Position numbers and translations under genes: made by a program. 64,000 nt of DNA from Acorus gramineus (lineage: Eukaryota; Streptophyta; Magnoliopsida; Acorales; Acoraceae). Positions 1-11,239 of the stretch are shown here, in pieces; positions within the stretch are counted from its first letter, which is position 1, and each line of letters starts with the position of its first letter. Location of the stretch: contig CM060852.1 in the NCBI GenBank assembly GCA_030737835.1, forward strand, positions 24,123,185-24,187,184, read 5' to 3'. The notes below the pieces were generated by a model, which did not search any database, was not told the origin of the DNA, and saw nothing but the letters and a program-made list of their open reading frames with translations.

Positions 1-1959
1 CGGCTTTTAACCCCATCCGAAGAAAGGGTTTCATGAAGAGGATGTCGGCCGGGCTTCTTGTATCAACGAGAATCCTCTTAACGTCGAAATTAGAGATACG
101 CAGGGTGATTACGAGCGCATCCAAGTGCGGGGCCTGGACTCCTTCCAGGTCGGCATCAGACAAAGTGATGACTCCTTCATCACTGCTTCTTGGTCTCTTC
201 ACGACCAGTTTCCGCTCCTGGTCGATCTGCATCATTTCAAATGAGACTTGCATCTTTCTCAAATCTCAACGGGCGCTTTTTGGTGTGACGAAATGCGGTA
301 CGCCTCCAAAAATGACGTCAATGACCCCTGCCGAAGTATTAGGGTCAATATTCATCACATGCTGCTCACCGGAAGCTGGGATCTTCTCGATAGGAACATA
401 TTCCTTCAAGCGTCCCCTTTGGATCTGGTTCTCCAAGAACCCCAGAGGATACTGCATTGGTCGGTAGTATGGCCCACGCTCTTGTGGTAGTCACAGCGGA
501 GAGTTTGATCCCACTTTGATTCGTCACTCCTCATGGGTGCAGGCCATCGGAACCACGGCTCCCCCTGGATTTTGGATAGGATCTGCGATAGAGGGATCTT
601 GAAGAACATCCCCCGTCCTTCTCGCACCTCGTTTGTTGAGGCACCAGGCTTCTTGCCCTTCTCGCCCTATTGGTTCTTCTGACGCGGCTCCTGCGGGTGT
701 TTTACTGCTGGTGGTGAAGTGGCGGCCATTGGCGAAGACCAGGACGCAACCACCGCCTGCTTAAGGATCCTAGATTCTTTTTCCACCTTGGCGTACTTTT
801 CAGCACGCCCCATCAAATCACGCAAGTCGGAAGGAGTACGCTTGATAAGCGACTCCTTGAGGCCGTTTCCGGAGGGTAGGCCGTTTCGAAAAGCCATTAT
901 TGCAGCGTCCTCATTACAGTCTTCTACTTCAAACTTAAGGATGCGGAAGCGATTGAAAAACTGCCGAATCGTTTCCCCTGACAGCATTTGGATCTTCATG
1001 AGATCGCCGAGATCCTTCTTCCTCTGTCGACTACAGATGAAGTGCTCGGCAAACATAATGCCAAGCTCCTCGAAAGTTCTGATTGTCGCAGATGGAAGGA
1101 GATGGAACCAAGTCAGCGCGGCCCCTTCCAGATTGGAGGGGAAGAGGCGGCACATAAGCTCATCATAGAGCTCATACAATGCCATCGAATGTCGGAATGC
1201 CAAGATATGATTGTAGGGATCCGTCGTGCCATTCTATAGCTTGAATTTGGGCTGAATGAACTTCTGGGGAAGTCGTTCTTTGAGAATCTCTACGCAAAAC
1301 GGGGAGGCAAATCCCCATATTGCGTGCTCCATCATCTCGTGATTCGGAATGCGCCGTACCTCAGAGCGCAAGGCGTAACGAGGCTGCGCAACTGCTCCCC
1401 CGGCTTAATGGCGGGGTGGAGAGTTATACTGATGTCCTTCCGATACTTTGCGTAAGGCCGATCGCCCTTGGCACGTTTGCCTCCGTGAGGCCTCCAGCCC
1501 GGTGAAGCGTTCTCCATGAGGTGAGCGCCCGCGCCTCTACTCTTCATGAGGCCGTTGACCCGCGCGAACGCCGACGAGATCGCTGCCTTTGATTGGAGGA
1601 AGAGGTACTTCCCTCCGAACCTTCAGCATTGATGGTCAGGGGGTTGGGCAGTATAGGACGCGGTGGTCGGATTTCCTCCTGGACTGGTTGTTGTCAATGC
1701 ATGTTCGTATAGAACTGTTGCATCGAGGCTTAGATCATCTGCTGCATTGATCCCTACAGACGGGTAAATAGAGTTTCTTGCGTGGACTCCATTACCCGCC
1801 TGAGGCCCTAGACCTGACTAGCCAGAGTTTTCGGTGAGCCGTCGGCAGCATTGGATGGGAGAACGTTTCATTCCTGTCGCCCTCTTGCATTGGTGTCACT
1901 AGGATCTGACATTGCGGACACTGGCTTTTTGTTTCAGTATCCCACAGACGACGCCAAAT
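1..1959 (-). pseudogene. Ty3/gypsy gag-protease fragment (Tat/Athila-like), cut by window edge
   Basis: Decayed gag-pro of an LTR retrotransposon read on the minus strand, with several frame breaks. A retrotransposon-gag domain is recognisable at 667-1203 (LTWFHLLP and TFEELGIMFAEHF patterns, then the RQFFNRFR region). A CCHC-like knuckle (CDYHKSVGHTTDQC) lies at about 406-627. A stretch resembling the retroviral-type aspartic protease lies at 30-80, where the expected DTG active site reads DTR followed by SPADILF. The remaining pol would lie to the left of base 1. The gag N-terminal region up to 1900 is broken. The layout (LTR to the right, gag, then protease leftwards) fits a 5' portion in minus orientation. 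I assign Tat/Athila-like from the gag and primer-site style, so the clade is tentative. Confidence 0.82.
1938..1959 (-). other. Primer-binding-site region of the gypsy fragment
   Basis: Immediately inside the LTR end the minus strand reads TTTGGCGTCGTCTGTGGG, the usual post-LTR sequence of plant Tat/Athila-type gypsy elements. This fixes the LTR boundary and the element orientation. Confidence 0.65.
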
Positions 1960-2817
1960 TGAGGAGGATATTTTCCCCCTTCAGTTAAATTTGTAAATCT
2001 CTCAGGAAAATGAACTTGAACGAAATAAACTATTTAGCTCTGCTTCTACTCTCTCAATGACTGTATAGGAAATAACACACAATTACTCACAATGGCTCAC
2101 AACGACTGTGCTTGACTCCATGAATGATTGTCTAACTCCGCTTGACTGTGCCCTTAGAGTGTTGAGTGCGCAACCTCTTTATAGGCTGCCTACGTACCCC
2201 TTGGAGATCAAGTCACACGTAGTTCCTTTTCCGGTTCTCTAACCACCTTGCCACTAAGTGTTTAGTAGGCTTTTTTTCCAGGGAAACTCCCCCAGCATTT
2301 ACGCTCCACGTTGGTCCTTGATTACCCACGTTCTGTTGGTAATGGGCCTTAAATGCCACGTTGGCAGTTACAGGCGTTAGTGGTCTTCTGACCGTTTCTT
2401 CATTTTGTTCGGGGTCTCTTGATATGCTCGCCCATACGTTTCATAGCATGTCTACAAAGAGTAAGGTCGACCGACCAAACCTCATGTCTGGTCGTGCCTT
2501 AGACTACTCGCTTTCGAGGAGTAAGGTCGACCGACCAGACCTCGTGTCTGGTCGTGCCTTAGACTACTCGCTTTTGAGGAGTAAGGTCGACTGACCGACC
2601 TCGTGTCTGGTTGTGCCTTAGACTACTCTCTTTGTGAGGTGCCCGATTGCCCGACCAGACCCTGGATCTAGTCGTGTCAGTACATTTGGGAGAGTCATCA
2701 TGACCAAGGATTGGAATTCAGATTTGCAGGTCCCACAGTAGGCCCACATCCTTTCTGGTGCGACACGTTACCCCTGTTATGACACGTGTCGTGGTGAGGA
2801 TTTTTACCTCCAGAACA
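1960..2817 (-). mobile_element. 5' LTR of the gypsy fragment (858 bp)
   Basis: Read on the minus strand it begins TGTTCTGGAGG at 2817 and ends CTCCTCA at 1960, giving TG...CA termini directly next to the primer-site region. The partner LTR is outside the window, so no target duplication can be checked. It carries an internal 60-bp triplication. Confidence 0.75.
2459..2640. repeat. 60-bp tandem triplication inside LTR
   Basis: Three consecutive units starting at 2459, 2519 and 2579, each with GAGTAAGGTCGACYGACC followed by a TCTGGTYGTGCC motif. A fourth degenerate partial unit continues to about 2680. Repeated blocks inside LTRs are often promoter or enhancer material; that role is only inferred here. 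Confidence 0.85.
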
Positions 2818-3080
2818 ATCTATGAATTAAACTACACAATCTATAAATCAAATTGCACAATCAATTGTTGGGTACAATTCTACTCTTCTATTTGATCTAG
2901 TTGACTATTGAATAAAATATGGATTCCTAAGTATCATCAATATCCAATAAGAGAGTGAAACATGTATTCAACAATTGATTGTTTAATCTGATTCATAGAC
3001 TGTGCAGTTTGATATTGATGTAAAATATATTCCATTAATTGGTCTCTTTGACAGCCTTGTTGAAGCTTCAATTTTTGGTG
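2818..3080. repeat. Palindromic MITE, copy A
   Basis: The left arm (ACAATCAATTGTTG...) and right arm (CAACAATTGATTGT...) are inverted around a core CCTAAGTATCAT. It is the same family as copies at 4191-4476 and 4565-4870. The gypsy LTR ends at its left border. Confidence 0.6.
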
Positions 3081-3891
3081 ACACGTGGTCGTATCTGTTG
3101 TTAAACGATAATGCTGATTATGATCACTTTTTTTTTTTTTTTGAAAGAGATTTGTTTACAACAAGTCATTCATATTTAATGCTTTCAATTCTAAACACGT
3201 CACCTGACGTGCACATTTTTTTTATAAATGCTCTTATATTTAATTTTTTTTAATTCAAAAAATTATCGATTCTATGTTGTAAAAATCTTAAAAGTGTTGT
3301 CAAAAGCAGATTTAAAAGTTACTAACAACTTTTAATATAAAAATATTGATTTTTAAAAAGCACAGAAAATGCGATTTATAGGAATCAAACCACTTTATTC
3401 AAAATTTTATTTTTCAAACATATTTCCAAACGGATTTCAAACAGACCTTGATAAAAACCGTTTGGAACACAATTTGGAATGATTCTATTTTTTAATTAAG
3501 TAAAAAGTTCACACGTGTTACCAAACAGGGTAATTCTCCATTAAATTTATCTAAAAAAAACTTTAAAATTTAATTATCAAAACTTAAAAGAATGATAAGT
3601 TTTAAATTTTAAGATTCAAACTTTAAAATTAACATTTAAATATAATCTTATAAAACAACCAATTTTAATTATAAGTTAATAATTATTTACATAATTAAAT
3701 GTATGTATTAGAATAAACTATGAATGATATTAGAATCATGTAAATAGATTTTCATGGGATTGAATAGAAATGTAGGGGTAAAATGATAAAATGGTTGTGA
3801 TTAAAGTAACGTGAATGGATTGTAATGGGATTGAATGGATTGACAGGGGTAAAATGGTCAAATGACAAGTTTTTTATATTTAAGAAACTTT

Positions 3892-3924
<33 letters not shown>

Positions 3925-4190
3925 TAGATTAATGAAAACGAAAACCATCTATCCACTTGAATGAAAGTGGATAGATCATCCGTCGGTGGGTCCCGTGTGG
4001 TACGCGTTTACCATCTGGTTATCGATGGGCACGCTGCCCACTTGGATGCAAAGAGATCGGCATAGCTGTGTTTATAAATTGATTGATTTAGAATATATTA
4101 TTCCTTTCATTGGTCTCTTTTATGGCCTTTGTTGAAGCTTTAACGATTATCTATGTATATACGTGAGAAAACTGGGTGCCGACAAAAGGA
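3081..4190. other. AT-rich intergenic DNA
   Basis: No gene seen. It holds an (AAT)n microsatellite at about 3893-3923 and, at 4080-4140, a stray copy of the GGTCTCTTTTATGGCC...TTGTTGAAGCTT flank that also follows MITE copies A and C. Confidence 0.6.
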
Positions 4191-4476
4191 GACTGGATCT
4201 GGTTAGTTCGATCAATATCGAACTGAACAATATGGAAATCGAACTGCACCACTTGTAAATTGAACTGCACAATTAATTGTTGGGTGTATATTTCACTCTC
4301 TTGTTGGATCCAATCAACTATTGAAAAAAATATGAATTCCTAAGTATCATTAGTATCTAATAGGAGAGTGAAATATACACCCAACAATTGGTTGTGTAGT
4401 CTGATTTATAAGTGGTGCAGTTCGATTTTCACATTGACCAGTTCGGTACTCACCAAACTAACCGGATCCAGTCTTG
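4191..4476. repeat. Palindromic MITE, copy B
   Basis: Long inverted repeat. The ends ACTGGATCTGGTTAGTTCGA and its near reverse complement at 4440-4476 pair. The inner arms GAACTGCAC...TTGTTGGGTGTATATTTCACTC and GAGTGAAATATACACCCAACAA match closely. The core around CCTAAGTATCATTAGTATC is shared with copies A and C. No coding capacity. Confidence 0.75.
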
Positions 4477-4564
4477 ACTGGATCCGGTCCTCGACAAAAG
4501 TGTGCGACCAACGTCCCCTATGCATCCACGTATTAAAAAGAGTCCCTGTAAAGATTGACTTCGA

Positions 4565-4870
4565 TTAGTCTCATTCTATCAGTATCAAATTGTGCACAGC
4601 CTATGAATCAAACTGCATAATTTATGAATCTTCACAATTTATGAATCTATTTGGACAATCAATTATTGGATACAATTTCACTCTTCTATGTGATCTAGTC
4701 GACTATTGGATAAAACATAGATTCCTAAGTATCATCAATATCCAATAAGAGAGTTGAACATATATCTAACAATTGATTGTATAATTTAATTTATAGAATA
4801 TGCAGTTCGATATTGATATAAAATATATTCCATTTAATTGGTCTCTTTCATGGCTTTGTTGAAGCTTCTA
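4565..4870. repeat. Palindromic MITE, copy C
   Basis: Third copy of the family, with the same CCTAAGTATCATCAATATCC core, inverted CAATCAATTATTGG / AACAATTGATTG arms and the TTGTTGAAGCTTC flank. Confidence 0.6.
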
Positions 4871-6485
4871 TTATTATCTATTATATCCAAGTCTATTATA
4901 TCTATACTCTATACCTAAAAGTAACACAGGAAGACAAAAGTTTTCGACCTCCCTGTTCAATGAGGATAAGCTGGGTTACAGATCCACCCCCAGGTTCATG
5001 ATATTTATAACTAGGTCCCTCAAAAAATCGGCCAATTTTGTCAACTTCCTTGGTTATTGGCGGATAGGCCCCCAAGGTCTCAGATGTTTATTATCAGGTC
5101 CCTCCAAAATCCAAAATCTCTAATTTGAAGTTCCGCCCTCAATTTTTACCAGTTTCACAACCAGATCCCTATCTGTGTTACAAAAACATCATTGATTTAG
5201 ATTTCCATATTTATATCAATGTCTGTGGTCTCAAAATATGACTTGTCGAATTTCAAATCTTATCTAAATTTTTTTTTTTGAACCATTAAGATACTTATAA
5301 AATTAAAATAAATATTTTAGTCTAATCATTTGAACTCATAAAGTTTACCTATGACGTTAGTTGGTAAAATTTTGTTTTATTTACCTATGAGCTCAAGATA
5401 ATATGTATGTATACGCTTTCTTAATATAGCTTATGAATTAGGACATACTCTACAATTTAGTCATTTATGTCTTGTTTATATTTTTGACACTTTGATATCA
5501 TCCTGTTCTTTAAAGTCTAAAAAATAAAATAAACTTCATTTGTCATATTATAAATGCATTTTATTAACTCACATCAAGGGATTTTAGTTTTCATATTTTT
5601 TTGTATGTATTTGTATTATTATTTTTTTTGTATATATTGCTCATGTATAGGGATTTATTTTTCATATTTTGTTTATAGGAATTTTATTTTTCATGTATAA
5701 CAACTCATATAGAATGGTTTGATGAATGCTTTATAAAACATCTCCATTATCTTTTTATTAACAAGTAATTTGTAAACCTTTTCAATTGGCTTTCTATTGA
5801 AATGTAATTTGTTTTTATCATCTCACATAACAAACTTCTATTTATGTAGTTATGTTACAATTGAATTAAGATATAACCATTACTATTTATTTTCATTACA
5901 AAGGATAAAATAACATAATGGTTGGTTTTGAAAATTATGAGCTTATCTTAAAATAACTTTCTTTTTTATAAAATAAGCATTTTTATTTCGCTAACCATTA
6001 CGTATATGTGATTAGTAATTAATACGCATATTAGCGCGTGCTTTAAACTAGTTTATATATAATATGTGAGAAAACTGGGTGCGAACAAAAACTGTGCGAT
6101 CCACGTCACCTAATGCATAGATAGGACTTTAGTCCCACCTCTCCACTCTGTTACCTCACTCTGTTAAAAATTAAAATAACATCAAGGGACAGTTTACCGG
6201 AAAAGTTCGATTAGTGTTTTGATTTTTTAAAAATAATAAATAAAATCTAACAAAATAAATATTTTGTAAAATATATCTTACCTTTGTGATATATTGAGAG
6301 GGAGAGTTGGCATAGGAAGCTGGGCAGTTGATAGACTCGGGTGGCCGGAGTTTGTTATGTTCTATTTCCAAACGCACCCTCCACATGCTTTCGGTGTACT
6401 GCAGGGTACACCTGGTGGCCACCATATCTTGTGAAAATTGAATGGTATGATACCCTATCTGTATATACTTATAAAATATGAGGTA
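4871..6485. other. AT-rich intergenic DNA
   Basis: No gene recognised. At about 4970-5180 there is a stretch with repeated 'tccct' phrases that looks like old foldback or transposon debris. At 6066-6115 the sequence AAACTGGGTGC...TGTGCGATCCACGT is repeated from the MITE B flank (4169-4180 and 4497-4515). Confidence 0.5.
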
Positions 6486-7034
6486 TTGTAGGGGTCATTT
6501 TTTGAGCCCATTAATTGTGTTTTACGTGCTCGCTATCCAAGACCCGAATAGCAAGGGGCCACGACCCGGGTAACCCATTGTACGTGGATCCAACCCGTCA
6601 AAATCTCCATACCCGATGACCTGCATATTTCAAGTCAATATTTATCATTAAACGTTGGATTAGGGAACCATCAATAGCTGATTTCCTATATCCTAACAAT
6701 ATATATTAGATTTGGAGCAATATTCCCAAATCCCAACAATATATATTGAATAATGATTCCCAAATCCGATGAGAGAGAGATCCACCGTTGATCCTAGGGT
6801 ACCCACCAAAATACTATAAATAGGGAATCAGTTTTCCTATGAGGTATGTGAAAAAAAAAATTTTACAAACCCTGTCTGACTTGAGCGTCGAAGGGTCTTC
6901 TGTAGGTCACCTCTGATCTTGTGTCCACGACGACACTCAAGGAGGAGGATTGCTGGCAACCTAGCAGAACCCATCAGAAGAAACGAAGCAGACAGATCGT
7001 TTGACCCGAATCCTGTTCATTCCAATTAATCAAA
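6486..7034 (+). mobile_element. Isolated LTR with degenerate primer-site
   Basis: The plus strand carries a TATA-like TATAAATAGGG near 6820, then the TCTGACTTGAGCGTCGAAGGG phrase common in the transcribed part of plant LTRs. It ends ...AATCA at about 7034, directly followed by AATGATATCAAAAGCATTT, a degraded version of TGGTATCAGAGC, the usual primer site complementary to initiator tRNA-Met. The left border is uncertain and the internal region is missing. Confidence 0.5.
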
Positions 7035-7124
7035 TGATATCAAAAGCATTTAATTTTTTTTAAAAGATGTACATCTCATTAAGTGGAGGGAGCTAACGAG
7101 TTAGGTGGAATTGTATTTGAGGTT

Positions 7125-7898
7125 TGAAGAGATATTTTCCCCTTCAATCAAAACAACCGGTCGGAGCCTCCTTTTTCAATCCGGACTTAGTTAAACGTGG
7201 ATCCTACACTAAAAAATGAATAAGGGGGACATCGGTATAGTGCCAGCCAAAGGGACTCCAAAGAGATGTATCAGTAAGGGAATTCAAAGAATAATCTCAC
7301 TCTATAGGTGGCTTGTAGACAAATGAAAGTTAGATATATTAATTCGTTGATCACCTCCCATTTTATAAGGTTCATAGACTTAGATAACCATTGTTAGTGG
7401 CCACATAACCGTTGTAAAAACTTTCCCTCAATAACTACTTAGTGGGTGAGTTTTGTGATAACTGTCTTGCTTTATTGTAGCTAAACACACCCTTAATTAC
7501 CCTCATTTTACGAGTAATGGGCCTTAATCATCCAATTGACAGTTACATGTGTTATGGGTGTCTGACCGTTTCTCAGGTCCTTCTCGTGGTCTCAATTTGA
7601 TCGGTACATGGGGTCTTGCTCAGCTCGTACCTAGTTATTTATCTGCGAGGTGTAAGACTGTCTAACCAAACCTTCAATCTGGTCGTGTCTTGTCTAATTG
7701 GGATGGCATTCTCCCACGAGGTGTAAGACCACCCAACCAGACCTTCAATCTGGTCGTGTCTCACCTATTCAGGAGTGCTTATTCGGTACTTCGAATTTAG
7801 GCTCGGGTTCTCAAGTGTCGAATATGGTGGCTCATACTCATCTAAGCCTTGATACGTGTCGTCTTCTGATATGGTACAGATTTTTCCCTCCAAAAGAT
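7125..7898 (-). mobile_element. Solo LTR related to the 1960-2817 LTR
   Basis: The left end GATATTTTCCCCTTCA matches the 3' end of the 1960-2817 LTR, and the right end TACAGATTTTTCCCTCCAAAA matches that LTR's 5' end (CCTCCAGAACA). Inside are two diverged units of GAGGTGTAAGAC...ACCTTCAATCTGGTCGTGTC (7645-7770), the counterpart of the 60-bp repeats. No gag or primer site adjoins it, so it is a solo LTR. I found no clear target duplication. Confidence 0.65.
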
Positions 7899-8019
7899 TA
7901 TAAAAAAAAATCAAGAATAATAAAACTCATTTAACATAAGCCTGAATTGGAGTGCTTTCCACAAAAGACAAACTATTAAATGATTTGTCACATTGTTTTT
8001 TTTCTAAAATGATAAATTT

Positions 8020-8305
8020 TAAAAGAGTGCTACTACATTCAGTTTTTTTCTCAGTCCAAAACACAGACATAAATACCTCGTTATATATTCAATGAAGCAT
8101 ATACCTCATTAGATGGTGCTTATACTTCACTATAAAAAAAAATTACACTTATTAAAAATGGGTTCATTTAACTCGAAATAGAGCGATATATACTTTTTAT
8201 CAAAGCATATACCTCATTAGATGATGTTTACTATTTAAAAAAAAAAAAAAAACATGTGAGGTTTAAGTTTTGGTTGGTGAATGTCGTTGAGTGTATCATT
8301 TTCCA
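8020..8305. repeat. MITE-like copy (GAGTGTAAC family)
   Basis: The ends GAGTGCTACTACATTCAGTTTT and ...AATGTCGTTGAGTGTATCATTTT are roughly inverted. The interior repeats ATACCTCATTAGATGATG-type phrases twice. Similar ends and interiors occur at 8981-9256, 27384-27562, 31137-31311 and about 41560-41710. Confidence 0.45.
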
Positions 8306-8980
8306 TTTTACAAATAGATAAATCACGTGAGTAGCACAACTGAAACGACCTGTGTTTGTTTTTACTAAGGTCTTGATGAATTAGCTAGCACTATGGGTTT
8401 GCTTTCCATTGACACATGTTTGATTCTCACCATCGACTTACTCAGATGTCTGAATGAAAACTTTTGAGTGAGTCAGTGCAAGCACATGGAAGATAGTGGT
8501 TGCCTTCACCTCTACTAGTAAAAATAAAATAAAAAACATGAAACGACAAATTTTCATGACTTCATGTTCCAAGTGTTAGCATTGGACCTGCACCACCACT
8601 CGCCTAGCGCGGTGGTTGAGCCGCGCCTAGTGTATTTGCCTCTAGTAAGCCTGTTGTTGCATTTGCCACTAGCGGGCCTTGTTATCAATAATAAAGGGGG
8701 GGAAAAGTATTGTTAGTGGTGGACCATTCGCCCCAGTCAATCACTCTCCAAATCCTTGGTACTTCTACCGAATAAAAAAAAAAAGGTGAACATTATGCCC
8801 ACCTCTCTTTAACCAAAAATGCACCTCGATTCAAAAAGGGGGTGTTTACTCCCATCCAGTTTGTCATTCTCTCACTCCCAAAATTTAGCTTTTGGGATAG
8901 GTGAAAGATAAAACAGAGAGATGGAGACACAAGAAAAAAAAAAAAAAAGGAAAAGAAAAAGGAGAAAAGGAAAGGAAAAT

Positions 8981-9256
8981 GCTAGATTCAGTCATTTTTA
9001 TAGTTCAAAATTCAAACAACGTATGTTTTTATTTTTTAAAAAATAATTAACATCATCTAATTAGATATATGTTTTGATAAAAAAATGCATATCACTCCAT
9101 TTAGAATTGAATGAACATATTTTTAATAAATGTAAGAAAAAAAAATAACGAGATACATGCATCGTTAGATGATGTATGTGTCTCATTGAATTTCTAAAAA
9201 ATTATATAAGATATTATTTTGGACTGTAAAAAAAACTGAGTGTAACAGCGCCCAAA
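8981..9256. repeat. MITE-like copy (GAGTGTAAC family)
   Basis: The left end ATGCTAGATTCAGTCATTTTTATAG and right end CTGTAAAAAAAACTGAGTGTAACAGCGCCC form imperfect inverted termini. The interior contains the family phrase ATCGTTAGATGATGTATGTGTCTC. Confidence 0.5.
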
Positions 9257-9840
9257 AGAAAAGAAGGACAATAGTAGGCTGATGAGGGTGACAGAGCGTA
9301 GAAGAGGGAAAGATAGAGGGAAAAGAAAAGCTCTCCTAGATACCCTCCTCCGCCAACTACCCTCGAATGTATAAAATTATATTCTTCTAAATAAAAAAAA
9401 AATCGTGTATGAGCTACGAATAGGGCTGAATGTATCATTTATCTTCAAATCTTAAACTAGAACCAGCCCAAAAATCAAATTGGATCAATTCTAATCCACA
9501 CAAGTTGTATCCCCAAAGAAAAAAAAGATCACCATAAAACTTCTCGACATAATAATAACAATTAAATGAAAGTTAAACTCAGGAATTCTATGGTCTCTAC
9601 TCAAGTAAAACAGAGCCCAACTGCAACCGTAAATCAGGTGCTGTATGAAAGGGTCCCCCCCCCAAGCAAGATAGAAAGCAAATTCAGAAGGAAACAAAAC
9701 ACCAAGCCCCGTTTGGCTAGTTACGTCAACCACAAAGAATATAATAATATAATATGCCGACATGCCGTCGGACCTTTAATAACTAATTAATTATGTTATG
9801 AACATAACCTAATCTATGTATAAAAAATAATAATATTATT

Positions 9841-11163
9841 CATAGTTAAAGACATATAAGTCCCTACAAACATGAAAAAATCCATATAAGTCCCTATTAA
9901 AATTGACACAGACGTACGAGTCCCTAAAAACTTAGAAAAACCCAATTATCATCCATGAGTTAAATTTTCATCCAAACTTAACGGAATATTCCCAGAATAT
10001 TCTGTCACATATAATTGTGTAGACATTGAAATCCTTATAAACAGTTATAAAAACAAAGTAGTTTCTGCAAAAGATAAAATTGTCCCTGAAAGACTTTTAC
10101 ATTAAATTGTGTACACATTGCAGTCCCCATAAACAATCATAAAGACAAATTAGTCCTTGCAAAAGCTAAAATTGCCCGTGAAATATTTTTACATTTAATT
10201 GGATAGACATTACAGTTCTTATAAATAATCGTAAAGACAAATTAGTCTATGTAAAAGACAAAATGCCCCTGAAGGATTTTTACATTCAATTGTGTAGAAA
10301 TTGCAGTCCTTATTTACTTATAAACAATCATAAAGACAAATAATATTTTTTTTATTTATTCTTTCATCTTTTATCATATTGCTCACACTTCACCTGAACA
10401 AGTAATGAATAATGCTCTTTTCTTTAAGGTGTTTGCTTGCTTTAAAATACATATATATGATTTTTCACAAAATTTGTTTATTTACATTCCTAGCAGAGAA
10501 TTTTAATAAACCCATGCCACTTTCTTTTACTTTCCTACAAACAAAAAGGTAAAAAGAATGCATTCTACTGATTAAATTTTTTTTTTTACATCCAAATTGA
10601 GATCTTTAGGTGGAGTGTGAGCGATATGATAGAAGATTAAAAAATAAATAAATAAATTATATTATTTCTCTTTATGATTGTTTATAAAGACTGCAATGTC
10701 TACACAATTAAATGTAAAAATCTTTTAGGGGTATTTTTGTCTTTTACAATGACCAATTTGTCTTTACGATTGTTTATAAGGATTGTAATGTCTATTCAAT
10801 TAAATGTAAAAATTTTTCATAGGCAATTTTATCTTTTACGGGGGCTAATTTGTCTTTATGATTATTTATAAGGACTACAATGTGTACACAATTTAATGTA
10901 AAAGTCTTTGAGGGGCAATTTTATCTTTTGGGGTGACTAATTTGTCTTTATGACTGTTTATAAGGACTTCAATATCTACACAATTATATGTGATAGAATA
11001 TTCTAGGAATATTCCATTAAGTTTGAATGGAAATTTAACTCAGGGATGATAATTGAGTTTTTCTGAGTTTTCAATGACTCATACATCTGTCATAATTTTA
11101 GTAGGGACTTATATGGGTTTTCCCATATTTATAGGGACTTAGATGCCTTTAATCCTATTATTA
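9841..11163. mobile_element. 1.3-kb foldback element with 92-bp subrepeats
   Basis: Almost the whole element is one inverted repeat. The left arm runs 9841 to about 10400 and the right arm about 10600 to 11163, with a loop of roughly 200 bp. The outer ends read GTTAAAGACATATAAGTCCCT and, inverted, AGGGACTTAGATGCCTTTAAT. Each arm holds three to four tandem units of about 92 bp; in the left arm AATTGTGTAGACATT-type starts lie at 10013, 10105, 10197 and 10288. Both sides are flanked by an AATAATATTATT-like sequence that could be a target duplication, but it is self-complementary and AT-rich. No coding region. The superfamily is uncertain, perhaps a Mutator-like foldback. Confidence 0.8.
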
Positions 11164-11239
11164 AATAATAATATTATTACAAACTGTTCACAGGACATTC
11201 CGTACATATTTTAAATTTTTTTTTTTTAAATATATGGGA

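Larger units (their letters stand above)
7899..9840. other. AT-rich intergenic DNA with MITE debris
   Basis: No coding signal. It contains MITE-like copies listed separately (8020-8305 and 8981-9256). Short open frames at 9214-9790 are low-complexity and not supported by any family resemblance. Confidence 0.5.

Noticed and set aside
8366-8545. Possible SINE (TGTTTGATTCTCACC resembles a pol III B box, with an A-rich tail)
   Set aside because: No convincing A box at the right distance and no second copy seen, so support is too weak.
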